Source: Geodermatophilus tzadiensis (GTDB lineage Bacteria > Actinomycetota > Actinomycetes > Mycobacteriales > Geodermatophilaceae). Taken from it: 64,000 nt of DNA. The stretch is taken from contig NZ_PVTG01000006.1 of the NCBI RefSeq assembly GCF_003002915.1, positions 1 to 64,000 of the forward strand, in the 5' to 3' direction. A model generated the notes under the pieces. It ran no database searches and had not been told where the DNA came from. It worked only from the letters and a program-made list of their open reading frames with translations. Position 1 is the first letter of the stretch; each line of letters starts with the position of its first letter. A program made the position numbers and the translations under genes. This document shows, piece by piece, positions 16,813-24,751 of the stretch.

Positions 16813-18507
16813 TCAGGGGACGGCCGGCTCCGGCTCGGCCTCGTCGTCGGGCTCGGGCAGGTCCTCCTCCGGCAGCTCGTCCTCGGGCAGCTCGTCCTCG
16901 GGGAGCTCCTCCTCGGGCTGCTCGGTCGCCCGCGGGTCGATGGCGTCGGCCCAGAGCAGGAAGGACCCGAAGCCGTAGCCCGCCCCGGGGTCGAGGTCCG
17001 GGTTCGCCGTGAAGTACGAGGTGGGATCGCAGGCCATCAGCCCGAGGAGCACCTCGGCGACGATCGTGCCGCCGACCGGCCCCAGCCGGGTGCCGCCGAG
17101 CAGCTCGGCCTCCTTGAGCACGTAGAACCACAGGGGCGCCTTGCCCTGCCAGCGCGGGTCGGTCAGGCCCAGCTGCGCGTTGGTCAGCGGGGTCAGCCCC
17201 ATGGCGACCGCGACGTCCTGGCCGGCCGGCAGCCCCAGCCGCTTGCCGCGCAGCAGGTTGCGCTCGGCCAGGGACACGATGGCCCCGGCGATCGGCGCGA
17301 CGACGGTCGACGGCAGCCGGGACAGCGGCAGCGACAGCTGGGTGTCGATCGTGCGGGCCGTGTTGCGGTCGTCGGGCGTGCTCATCCCGGGGATCTCGAA
17401 GAAGTAGTTCCAGTCGATCCACAGGTCGCCGGGGACCGGGCGGTTGCCGCGCAGGTCGGGGTGGCCGTCGGCGCCGAAGATCGGCACGGTGAGCTGGTCG
17501 TGCACCTCGTACTCGGCGCGGATCGTGCTGTGCCCGAAGCGGTAGGCCGCGCCGGAGAACTCGACGGGCATGTACGGCTTGCGCGGGTTGCGGGGCTTGT
17601 AGAACCGGCCGAGGAACTCGATCGGCCTGCCGCGGCGGCGGCGCAGGAGGCGGTCGACGACGTCGCGGCCGACGATGCGCGGCAGGTAGTCGTTGACGAT
17701 CAGCCACTGGTAGTGCCAGCGGACCTGCTGCTGCGCCTGCTCGAAGCTGCTGCCCTCGTCGCGCAGCCGGTTGTGCAGGCGCAGGAAGACCGCGTGCAGC
17801 TGGGCGACGATCAGGTTCTCGTCGTTGCGCGGGTCGCCGAGCCAGGCCGCGCCGTCCTCGTCGCGCGGCAGGTCGCGGACGCCGTCGTGGTCGTTGCACA
17901 GCAGGTAGCCCGGGCGGGCCGGGTCGTAGAGCTCGGGACTGCCGGCCGGCCCGCGGCCGTAGACGCTCGCCAGGTCGAAGCGGGGCGAGTCGTAGTTGAC
18001 CGTCCCCTTGGGGTCCTGCTGCTGCAGGGTCAGCGGCGTCCGGTCCAGCGTCATGTCGTGGTCGATGAACTGGCCGAGGTAGATGTAGCCCGCCGGCATC
18101 CCCGGGTTGTCGAAGGCGACGTCGGAGTCGGCGACGTCGGACAGCGGCCGCTTGCCGTCGTTCATCGACACCGCCAGCGCGGTGAGCAGCGCGTCCGGGG
18201 GTTCGAAGGCCGGCAGCTGCTTGAACATCAGCCCGAAGCGGGCCTCGCTGCCCCGGCCGCTGCGCACCGCGACGTCGCTGCCGCGCGGGTCACCGACCGC
18301 GTGCGACGCCCGCGGGGCCCGGCGCGGCGGCGCGGCCGGCCGCGAGGGCGCGGGGGCCGGGGGTGCGGCCTGCGCCGTGCCGCCCAGGACGGGCAGCACG
18401 GTCAGCGCGGCCAGCCCGGCCAGGACCGAGCGCCGCGACACCCGGGCGGGACCCGGCGCCGCCGCCCCGCTGAACGGACACCCGGCCTGCTCCTCGTGAC
18501 CCCGCAC
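16813..18507 (-). CDS. Secreted haem peroxidase (animal peroxidase-like) with acidic C-terminal repeat
   Basis: A 564-residue protein with a twin-arginine signal: SRRSVLAGLAALTVLPVLGG, then AQAA, so it is probably exported folded by Tat. The body matches the animal-type haem peroxidase superfamily: YLGQFIDHDMTLDRTP holds the distal His region, NDENLIVAQLHAVFLRLHNR the next conserved block, and YRFGHSTIRAEYEV the proximal His helix. The last 35 residues are a Glu/Asp/Pro repeat (period of five: LPEDE) absent from typical members; it may act as a flexible or metal-binding tail. GTG at 18507 is used. It is downstream of an aldo/keto reductase gene, with a gap of 179 bp. Confidence 0.88.
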   Translation of the reverse strand: MRGHEEQAGCPFSGAAAPGPARVSRRSVLAGLAALTVLPVLGGTAQAAPPAPAPSRPAAPPRRAPRASHAVGDPRGSDVAVRSGRGSEARFGLMFKQLPAFEPPDALLTALAVSMNDGKRPLSDVADSDVAFDNPGMPAGYIYLGQFIDHDMTLDRTPLTLQQQDPKGTVNYDSPRFDLASVYGRGPAGSPELYDPARPGYLLCNDHDGVRDLPRDEDGAAWLGDPRNDENLIVAQLHAVFLRLHNRLRDEGSSFEQAQQQVRWHYQWLIVNDYLPRIVGRDVVDRLLRRRRGRPIEFLGRFYKPRNPRKPYMPVEFSGAAYRFGHSTIRAEYEVHDQLTVPIFGADGHPDLRGNRPVPGDLWIDWNYFFEIPGMSTPDDRNTARTIDTQLSLPLSRLPSTVVAPIAGAIVSLAERNLLRGKRLGLPAGQDVAVAMGLTPLTNAQLGLTDPRWQGKAPLWFYVLKEAELLGGTRLGPVGGTIVAEVLLGLMACDPTSYFTANPDLDPGAGYGFGSFLLWADAIDPRATEQPEEELPEDELPEDELPEEDLPEPDDEAEPEPAVP

Positions 18508-18603
18508 GGCACCGCCCCCGGTCCTGGCGAGCGGGCTCCCCGTCGGCCGCTCGCGTCCCGGCGAGGGTCACAGCGCCGCGGCGGGCGGCACATCCACGGC
18601 CGA

Positions 18604-18631
18604 GGGGGTCCCCCACCCCCAGTTCTGGGGG
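18604..18631 (-). terminator. Possible G/C hairpin after the aldo/keto reductase gene
   Basis: GGGGGTCCCCC followed by CCCCC-AGTTCT-GGGGG can form short stacked hairpins. It lies 56 bp past the aldo/keto reductase stop on the minus strand and before the peroxidase gene. Arms are short, so it is only a candidate. Confidence 0.3.
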
Positions 18632-18686
18632 CCGGACGACGGCGCGTCGCGCTGGGTGGTGGAGGCGTCACCCGTTGTCTACCGCC

Positions 18687-19655
18687 TCACCACGCGTACT
18701 CCTCCGGCGCGGTGCGGTAGCCGGGGAAGACCTCGTCGAGCCGGTCGAGCTGCGCCTGCTCCAGACGCACGTCCAGCGCCGACAGCGACCCCTCGAACTG
18801 CTCGAGCGTGCGCGGGCCGACGATCGGCGCGGTCACGCCGTCCTGGTGCAGCAGCCAGGCCAGGGCGACGTCGGCCGGTGCCAGGCCCCAGTCGCGGCAG
18901 GCGTCCTCGAAGGCCTGCAGCGCCGGGCGGTGCCGCTCGATGCGCTCCCGGTTGCGGTCGGCGTGCCGGCGGTCGCCCTCCTGGTCGCCGAGCACGCCGG
19001 CGAGCAGGCCCTGCGCCAGCGGGCTCCACGGGATCACCCCGATGCCGTAGCGCCGCGCCGCGGGCAGCACCTCGAGCTCCACGTGCCGGGTGAGCAGGTT
19101 GTAGTGCGACTGCTCGCTGACCAGGCCGAGGAACCCCCGGCGGGCGGCGGCCTCGTTGGCGGCGACCAGGTGCCAGGCGGCGTGGTTGGAGGACCCGACG
19201 TAGAGCACCTTGCCCTGGGCGACCAGCGTCTCGCAGGCCTGCCAGACCTCGTCCCAGGGTGTGGCGAGGTCGACGTGGTGGAACTGGTAGAGGTCGATCC
19301 AGTCGGTCTGCAGGCGGCGCAGCGACGCGTCGGCCGAGCGGACCAGGTTGCGGGCGGACAGGAACGTGTCGTTGGGCCAGTCGCTCATCGAGCCGTAGAC
19401 CTTGGTGGCCAGCACGGTCCGCTCCCGGCGCTCACCGCCCTGGGCGAACCAGGTGCCGAGCACCTCCTCGGTGCGGCCCTTGCCGGCCTCGAAGCCGTAG
19501 ACGTTGGCGGTGTCGAAGAAGGTGACGCCCGCTTCGTGCGCCCGGTCCATGACCGCGTGGGCGTCGGCCTCCGCGGTCCGCCAGCCGAAGTTCATGGTCC
19601 CGAGGCACAGCCGGGAGACCGACAGGCCGCTGCGTCCGAGGTGTGTGTACTCCAC
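18687..19655 (-). CDS. Aldo/keto reductase
   Basis: A 322-residue NADPH-dependent oxidoreductase with a TIM-barrel fold. The catalytic tetrad is visible: Asp in FFDTANVYG, Tyr in the same stretch, Lys in VLATKVYG and His in LYQFHHVD. The cofactor-binding end has IVGPRTLEQFEGSLSAL. The start MEYTHLGRSGLSVSRLCLG (GTG at 19655) is the family norm; longer readings upstream are noise. The substrate is unknown. It is divergent from a thioesterase-like gene, with 28 bp between starts, so the promoters must overlap. Confidence 0.92.
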   Translation of the reverse strand: MEYTHLGRSGLSVSRLCLGTMNFGWRTAEADAHAVMDRAHEAGVTFFDTANVYGFEAGKGRTEEVLGTWFAQGGERRERTVLATKVYGSMSDWPNDTFLSARNLVRSADASLRRLQTDWIDLYQFHHVDLATPWDEVWQACETLVAQGKVLYVGSSNHAAWHLVAANEAAARRGFLGLVSEQSHYNLLTRHVELEVLPAARRYGIGVIPWSPLAQGLLAGVLGDQEGDRRHADRNRERIERHRPALQAFEDACRDWGLAPADVALAWLLHQDGVTAPIVGPRTLEQFEGSLSALDVRLEQAQLDRLDEVFPGYRTAPEEYAW

Positions 19656-19683
19656 GTCCGGCCACCCTGGCACCCTGGCCGCC

Positions 19684-20535
19684 GTGCCGCAGAACGACAC
19701 CGGACGGTCCGCCTTCGACCGCGCCACCGCCGTCACCCGGACCGAGGGTGGCGGCCTCCGGGCCGACCTGGACCCGGGCTGGGACGTCGGCAACGGCGTG
19801 CTCAACGGCGGCTACCTGCTCGCCGTCGTCGCGCGGGCGGCGCTGGCCGACAGCCCCCACCCGCACCCGGTGGCGCTGTCGGCCAGCTACCTGCGCGCCA
19901 CCCCGGGCGGGCCGGCCGACCTGGCGGTCACGGCGGGTCCGGCGGGGCGGACGCTCGCGCACTCCTCGGTCCTGCTCGCCGGCGCGGCCGGCCCCACGCT
20001 GTCGGTCCAGGTGACGACGGCGACGCTGGGCAGCGACCCGGCCGACTACACGGTCAACCCCGCGCCGCCGCTGCCCGCCCCCGACGCGTGCGTGGCCACC
20101 CGCACCGCCGAGGGCGGTCCGGCCGTCGGCCTGGCCCGTCAGCTCGACACCCGGCTGGACCCCGCGACCGCGGGCTGGGTGGCCGGCCGGCCCTCGGACC
20201 GGCGGCTGCTGCGCGCGTGGATCCGGCTGGCCGACGGCCGCGACCCCGACCCGCTCGCGCTGCTGCTGTTCGCCGACGCGCTGCCGCCCACCGCGTTCGC
20301 GGTCGGCGAGCCCGGCTGGGCGCCCACCGTGCAGCTGCAGGTACTGGTGCGCGCGCTGCCCGCGCGGGGCTGGTGCCTGGTCGAGTCGCGGTCGACCGAG
20401 GTGACCGGCGGCTGGTCGGACGAGGAGTGCCGGATCTGGGACTCCGCCGGCCGGCTGGTCGCCCAGGCCCGCCAGCTGGCCCGGGTCGCCCGTCAGTCGC
20501 GCCGGCCCGGCAGGGCGACGTCGCCGGTGAGGTAG
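19684..20535 (+). CDS. Acyl-CoA thioesterase-like protein (double hotdog)
   Basis: A 283-residue protein with two hotdog-like halves. The first half contains LDPGWDVGNGVLNGGYLLAV, the segment around the hotdog helix in TesB-like thioesterases, followed by HPVALSASYLRATPGGPADL. The second half has FAVGEPGWAPTVQLQVLVRA and WCLVESRSTEVTGGWSDEEC. Predicted to hydrolyse acyl-CoA esters in the cytoplasm; chain-length preference cannot be read. GTG at 19684 is the nearest start to the conserved part. Its end overlaps the convergent TetR gene by 43 bp. Confidence 0.82.
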   Translation: MPQNDTGRSAFDRATAVTRTEGGGLRADLDPGWDVGNGVLNGGYLLAVVARAALADSPHPHPVALSASYLRATPGGPADLAVTAGPAGRTLAHSSVLLAGAAGPTLSVQVTTATLGSDPADYTVNPAPPLPAPDACVATRTAEGGPAVGLARQLDTRLDPATAGWVAGRPSDRRLLRAWIRLADGRDPDPLALLLFADALPPTAFAVGEPGWAPTVQLQVLVRALPARGWCLVESRSTEVTGGWSDEECRIWDSAGRLVAQARQLARVARQSRRPGRATSPVR

Positions 20536-21110
20536 CGCTGCACGGTCGGGCCCACCGCTGCCGCCACCTCGTCGGGGGAGGCCGACGCCAGCGGTTCCAG
20601 CCGCAGCACGTAGCGCATCATGACCAGCCCGGCGACCTGCGAGGCCACCAGCGCGCCGCGTGCCTCCCGCTCCTCGCGGGGCATCTCCACCGAGCCCACG
20701 ACCCGCCGGACGATCTTCGCCAGGACGAACTCGCGCAGGAGCCTCGCCGACCACTCGTGGTTGACCGCGGAGCGGACCAGGGCCAGCACGGCCGGCCGGC
20801 CGGGGCCGTCCCACACGTGCAGCACCATGCGCACGACCGCGGTGCCGCGCTCCTCCGGCGGCGCGGCGAGCACCTCGGGCAGGAAGTCGTCCGGGTCGAC
20901 CGGCGCCTGCACCGCCGCCACGAACAGGGCGTCCTTCGTGCCGAAGTAGTGGTGCACGAGCGCGGGGTCCACCCCCGCGGCGGTGGCGATCCCCCGGATC
21001 GAGGCGCCGTCGTACCCGCGGTCGGCGAAGGCGGTGCGGGCCGCAGCCAGCACCGCCTCCCGGGTGTCGGGGTTGCCGGGGCGCCGTCCCGGGCGCCGGG
21101 CTGCCGTCAG
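20493..21110 (-). CDS. TetR family regulator of the adjacent ABC exporter operon
   Basis: A 205-residue regulator. The N-terminal helix-turn-helix reads REAVLAAARTAFADRGYDGA, then SIRGIATAAGVDPALVHHYF and GTKDALF, a textbook TetR DNA-binding domain; the rest is the ligand-binding helical bundle. No ATG, GTG or TTG lies between the upstream permease coding region and the HTH in this frame. CTG at 21110 has GGAGGA four bases upstream and overlaps the permease stop (CTGA), so CTG is the likely start. It is the third gene of an ATPase-permease-TetR operon whose promoter carries inverted repeats that it may bind. Confidence 0.88.
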   Translation of the reverse strand: MTAARRPGRRPGNPDTREAVLAAARTAFADRGYDGASIRGIATAAGVDPALVHHYFGTKDALFVAAVQAPVDPDDFLPEVLAAPPEERGTAVVRMVLHVWDGPGRPAVLALVRSAVNHEWSARLLREFVLAKIVRRVVGSVEMPREEREARGALVASQVAGLVMMRYVLRLEPLASASPDEVAAAVGPTVQRYLTGDVALPGRRD

Positions 21111-21883
21111 CTGGTCCTCCTCCGCAGGGTCGCCGCCGCCAGGGCGAGGGCGAGCACGGCCGCGCCGGCCACGATGCCGACGTCGGTCCACATCGTGCCG
21201 GTCTCCGCGGCCGACCGCCCGACCTCCTGCAGGGCCTCCACGGCGTAGGTCAGCGGCAGCACGTCGCTGATCGCCTGCAGCCAGCCGGCCATCTGCTCGC
21301 GCGGCACCAGCAGCCCGCAGAGGAAGAACTGCGGCAGCACGATCACCGGCATGAACTGCACCGCCTGGAACTCGCTGCGGGCGAACGCGCTGGCCAGCAG
21401 CCCCAGGGCCACGCCGAGGACGGCGTTGGCGACCGCGATGAGGACGACCAGCCAGACCGACCCGGCGATCTGCAGGTCGTAGACCGTCGTCGCCACGGTC
21501 ACCGTCACCACCGCCTGCGCCGCCGCGGCCAGGCCGAAGGCGGCGCCGTAGCCGAGCAGCAGGTCCAGCCGGGACAGCGGGGTGGTGAGCAGCCGCTCGA
21601 GCGTGCCGGAGGTGCGCTCCCGCAGCATCGCGATGCTGGTGACCAGGAACATCACCACGAACGGGAAGATGCCCAGCATCGTCAGCCCGACCCGGTCGAA
21701 GGTGCTCGGCTGCCCGGGCAGGCTCGGCACGTCCTTCCACAGCAGGTACAGCAGCCCGAGCAACAGGCTCGGCAGCAGCACCATCATCGCGATGGTCCGG
21801 TGGTCGTGGCGCAGCTGCCGCAGCACCCGGGCGGTGGTGGCGCCGGTGAGCCGGGGGCTCAGCACGGTGGTCGCGGTGCTCAC
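21107..21883 (-). CDS. ABC-2 type transporter permease
   Basis: A 258-residue membrane protein with six helices, of the ABC-2 permease type used for drug or polyketide export. Landmarks are LRHDHRTIAMMVLLPSLLLG near the start, IAMLRERTSGTLERLLTTPL (the conserved coupling region) and FFLCGLLVPREQMAGWLQAI toward the end. GTG at 21883 overlaps the stop of the ATPase gene (GTGA), and its own stop overlaps the TetR start, so all three are translationally coupled. Confidence 0.92.
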   Translation of the reverse strand: MSTATTVLSPRLTGATTARVLRQLRHDHRTIAMMVLLPSLLLGLLYLLWKDVPSLPGQPSTFDRVGLTMLGIFPFVVMFLVTSIAMLRERTSGTLERLLTTPLSRLDLLLGYGAAFGLAAAAQAVVTVTVATTVYDLQIAGSVWLVVLIAVANAVLGVALGLLASAFARSEFQAVQFMPVIVLPQFFLCGLLVPREQMAGWLQAISDVLPLTYAVEALQEVGRSAAETGTMWTDVGIVAGAAVLALALAAATLRRRTS

Positions 21884-22605
21884 GCCGCCACCTCCTGCTG
21901 CTGGGCCCGCACCAGGCGGAGGAAGGACTCCTCGAGGTCGTCGGTGCCGGAGTCGGCGCGCAGCTGTGCGGGGGTGGAGTCGGCCAGCAGCCGGCCCTCC
22001 CGCAGCAGCAGCAGCCGGTCGCAGCGGCCGGCCTCGTCCATGACGTGGCTGGACACCACCAGCGTGGTGCCGGCCACGGCCAGCGCGTGGAAGCGCTCCC
22101 ACAGCTCCACCCGCAGCACCGGGTCCAGGCCCACCGTCGGCTCGTCGAGGACGAGCAGCTCGGGCTCGCCCACCAGCGCGCAGGCCAGCGAGGCCCGGCC
22201 GCGCTGGCCGCCGGAGAGGTCGGCGACCAGCTGCCCGGCGGCGTCGGTCAGGCCCACGGCCTCCAGGGCGTCGTCGGCCGCCCGGGCGCCGCGGCCGTAC
22301 AGCGCGGCGAAGTGGCGGGCGTTCTCCCGCACGGTGAGGTCGGGGTAGACGCTCGGCGCCTGGGTCACGTAGCCCACGCGCGAGCGCAGCCCGGGGCTGC
22401 CCGCCGGCTCGCCGAGCACGGTGACCGTGCCCGAGCGGACCTGCTGCACGCCCACCAGCGCGCGCATCAGGGTCGTCTTCCCGCTGCCGCTGGGCCCGAG
22501 CAGGCCGGTGACCCGGCCCGCCGGCACGGCGCAGGACAACCCGGGGATCACCCGGCGGTGCCCCCGGTCGACGACCAGGTCGGTGACGGTGACGGCGTCG
22601 GTCAT
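21880..22605 (-). CDS. ABC transporter ATP-binding protein (drug-export type)
   Basis: A 241-residue ATPase. Walker A is GPSGSGKTT, the Q-loop VGYVTQAPSVYPDLTVRENA, the signature LSGGQRGRASLACALVGEPE, Walker B LLVLDEPTVGLDP and the switch His is in VVSSHVMDEA. It energises the permease encoded next. ATG at 22605 has GGGAGG seven bases upstream and is preferred over the in-frame start at 22632. The leader region upstream holds a near-consensus -35 box and inverted repeats. Confidence 0.94.
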   Translation of the reverse strand: MTDAVTVTDLVVDRGHRRVIPGLSCAVPAGRVTGLLGPSGSGKTTLMRALVGVQQVRSGTVTVLGEPAGSPGLRSRVGYVTQAPSVYPDLTVRENARHFAALYGRGARAADDALEAVGLTDAAGQLVADLSGGQRGRASLACALVGEPELLVLDEPTVGLDPVLRVELWERFHALAVAGTTLVVSSHVMDEAGRCDRLLLLREGRLLADSTPAQLRADSGTDDLEESFLRLVRAQQQEVAA

Positions 22606-22624
22606 GGTGGCCTCCCGAGGACGA

Positions 22625-22666
22625 GAACTCAACGCCTGATGAACTCAACGGTAGATGAGTTGTCAA
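22625..22666 (-). promoter_or_regulatory. Promoter and candidate TetR operator of the ABC-TetR operon
   Basis: On the minus strand TTGACA (22666-22661) is a perfect -35 box. Overlapping it, AACTCA (22642-22647) and TGAGTT (22656-22661) form an inverted repeat with an eight-base spacer, and a third AACTCA half-site lies at 22627-22632 as part of a ten-base direct repeat (GAACTCAACG at 22625 and 22641). The position, 20-60 bp before the ATPase start, suits autoregulation by the operon's own TetR protein. Confidence 0.6.
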
Positions 22667-22704
22667 CGGAGCCCTTGGTCCCTGCCGGTGGGCCCTGCCC
22701 GCGG

Positions 22705-23736
22705 TCAGCCGCGGCGGCGGGTGACGGCGTCGAGGACGGCGATGACGAGGAAGGGCACCCCCGCCCAGAGCGCCAGGACGACGACGGCGCGCAGCGCTCC
22801 GCCGCCGGTGAAGTAGACGGCGTCGCGCAGCCCCTGGACGGCCACGCCCGAGGGCAGGACCGAGGCCAGTGGCGCCGCCCACCCCGGCAGGTACTCCGCC
22901 GGGTCGCTCCCGGTGCTGGTCGCCGCGCCGAGGATGAGCAGCACCGCGGTGGCCGCGAAGGTGCCCACGCCGCCGAGCAGCCGCAGGGTCAGCGCCGCGA
23001 AGGCGCCGGACGCCAGCGCCAGCAGGGCCACCAGCCCGCCGATGGTCCAGGCCGACCCCGGCACCGCGTCGAAGACCGCCCGGCTGAGCAGGGCCCCGGT
23101 GGCACCGGCGGCGACCGCGAACAGCCCGGAGCTGGCCAGGCGCAGCCGCAGCGCGAGCTGGGGCGCCACCTGGTAGCTGGTGATCCCGAACAGGAAGCCG
23201 CCGAGCACCACGGCGAAGGCGGTGTGGTCGAGGGCCCGCCCACGGGCGTCCTGCGCCACCAGGGGGGCCACGTCGGTGACCGCGAGCTGCTGCCCGGCCT
23301 GCTGGGCGACCGGGGTGAAGGCGCCGGTGAGCGTCTCGGTGACCCCCTGGCCGTGGGCGCCGGCGGTCAGCAGCTGCGGTGCGGGCCCGTCGAGCACCAG
23401 GGCGCCGCGGACCTCGTCGCGGCGCACCGCCTGCTCGGCCGCGGCGGCGTCCGGCAGCGCGACCAGCCGCAGGGCACCGGGCTGGGCCTGCTCCACCTGG
23501 GCCCGGACCCGGTCGACCTGCTCGGCGCTGCCGACCACGCCGACCGGCAGGTCGCGCGGTGTCGAGGTGGTCGAGACGGACAGCTGGACGGCCAGGTACA
23601 GGCAGCCGACCAGCACCGCGACCACGGCGGGCAGGACAATGCCGCGCAGGCCCGCCTTCGCCGGCGAGCCCGCGGAGCGCTCCTCCTCGGCCGTCTGGTC
23701 GGCCGGGCCCGGGGGAGGCGCGAGCCCGCCCGGCAT
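22705..23736 (-). CDS. Membrane protein, ABC-2/YhgE-like
   Basis: A 343-residue protein. One membrane helix near residue 35 (IVLPAVVAVLVGCLYLAVQL) is followed by an extracytoplasmic domain of about 130 residues (DLPVGVVGSAEQVDRVRAQV onward) and then five or six helices. This is the layout of the YhgE/Pip and ABC-2 permease-like families, which are exporters or phage-receptor-like proteins of unclear function. No ATPase gene is directly paired with it. ATG at 23736 overlaps the stop of the FAD-dependent oxidoreductase gene (ATGA), so they are coupled, yet no functional link is evident. Confidence 0.75.
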   Translation of the reverse strand: MPGGLAPPPGPADQTAEEERSAGSPAKAGLRGIVLPAVVAVLVGCLYLAVQLSVSTTSTPRDLPVGVVGSAEQVDRVRAQVEQAQPGALRLVALPDAAAAEQAVRRDEVRGALVLDGPAPQLLTAGAHGQGVTETLTGAFTPVAQQAGQQLAVTDVAPLVAQDARGRALDHTAFAVVLGGFLFGITSYQVAPQLALRLRLASSGLFAVAAGATGALLSRAVFDAVPGSAWTIGGLVALLALASGAFAALTLRLLGGVGTFAATAVLLILGAATSTGSDPAEYLPGWAAPLASVLPSGVAVQGLRDAVYFTGGGALRAVVVLALWAGVPFLVIAVLDAVTRRRG

Positions 23737-24704
23737 CAGCGGCTCCCCGGCTCGGCGCCGAGCTCGGTGCCGAGCTCGGTGCCGAGCAGGTGACCGGAGG
23801 TCCAGGCGCTCTCCACCTTCGACGGCGCCCGCCAGCCGTCGCCGCACGCGGCGATCCCGTCGACGCGGCCGAAGGGTTCCTCCCGCGGGTCCGCCGGCCG
23901 GGCGAACGACCAGCGGTGCACGTGCGTCCAGGACGGCGGCGCGTCGATGCCGAGCACCCGCCGCACGGCCTCGGCGACCGCGGGCGCGGCGGCGTCGGGG
24001 TCCTCGAGGTGCGCCGCGGCCGCGTCCCCCGTCGTGTGGGCCACCAGGACGGGCGCGCCGTCGCCCCGCCGGTCGCCGTCGTCGGCCACCCACTCCAGCA
24101 CCGGGTCGTCGTGCACGAAGGCGCCGTGCAGGTCGGCCGGCCAGCGCCGCTCGTCCCAGCCCAGGGCGACGGAGAGGCTCGGCCGCCACTCGCGCTCGCC
24201 GAGCAGCCGGCCGGCGAGGTCGGCGGGCAGCAGCCGCCGCGCCTGCGGGTCGGGCAGGGCCAGGACGACGGCGGTCGCGTCCTCGCCGTCCACCCGCGGG
24301 CCGGGCTCCACCCGGCCGACCGTCCGCTCCTGGACGACGTCGAGGCCCTCGGCGAGGTCGGCGACCAGCGAGCGCAGCCCGCCGGGGGCGGCGTAGCGCA
24401 CGGGCCCGCTGGTGGTGCGCTCGACGCCGTCGGGGCCGGCGACGGCGAAGGTGTCGGTCCAGGGGCGGGCCAGGCCGCGGGACACCCAGTCGGCGACCAC
24501 GGCGGCGAACGGCGAGCCGTCGGCGGCGGTCAGGTAGGAGGCACCGAGGTCGGTGACCCGGCCGGAGAGGGTGCGGGAGGCCATCCGCCCACCGGGGCGG
24601 CGGCCGCGGTCGAGGACCTGCACGGGGACGCCGGCCGCGGCGAGCGCGCGGGCGCAGGCGGCACCGGCGATGCCGGCCCCGACGACGACTGAGTTGGGCA
24701 CCAC
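23736..24704 (-). CDS. FAD/NAD(P)-dependent oxidoreductase (renalase-like)
   Basis: A 322-residue flavoprotein. The N-terminal Rossmann fingerprint is VVVGAGIAGAACARALAAAG, then VQVLDRGRRPGGRMASR, which binds FAD as in the amine-oxidase/renalase group. A second conserved block near the C-terminus is FGRVDGIAACGDGWRAPSKV, the FAD-closing motif GD. The tail is a short repeat (TELGTELGAEPG) encoded by about three copies of a 12-bp unit. GTG at 24704 or the adjacent GTG at 24701 starts it. The substrate is unknown. Confidence 0.87.
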   Translation of the reverse strand: MVPNSVVVGAGIAGAACARALAAAGVPVQVLDRGRRPGGRMASRTLSGRVTDLGASYLTAADGSPFAAVVADWVSRGLARPWTDTFAVAGPDGVERTTSGPVRYAAPGGLRSLVADLAEGLDVVQERTVGRVEPGPRVDGEDATAVVLALPDPQARRLLPADLAGRLLGEREWRPSLSVALGWDERRWPADLHGAFVHDDPVLEWVADDGDRRGDGAPVLVAHTTGDAAAAHLEDPDAAAPAVAEAVRRVLGIDAPPSWTHVHRWSFARPADPREEPFGRVDGIAACGDGWRAPSKVESAWTSGHLLGTELGTELGAEPGSR

Positions 24705-24751
24705 TGGATCCTGCGGGCAGCGCGGCGGTGGCGCTCGGGGAGGATCGGGTC

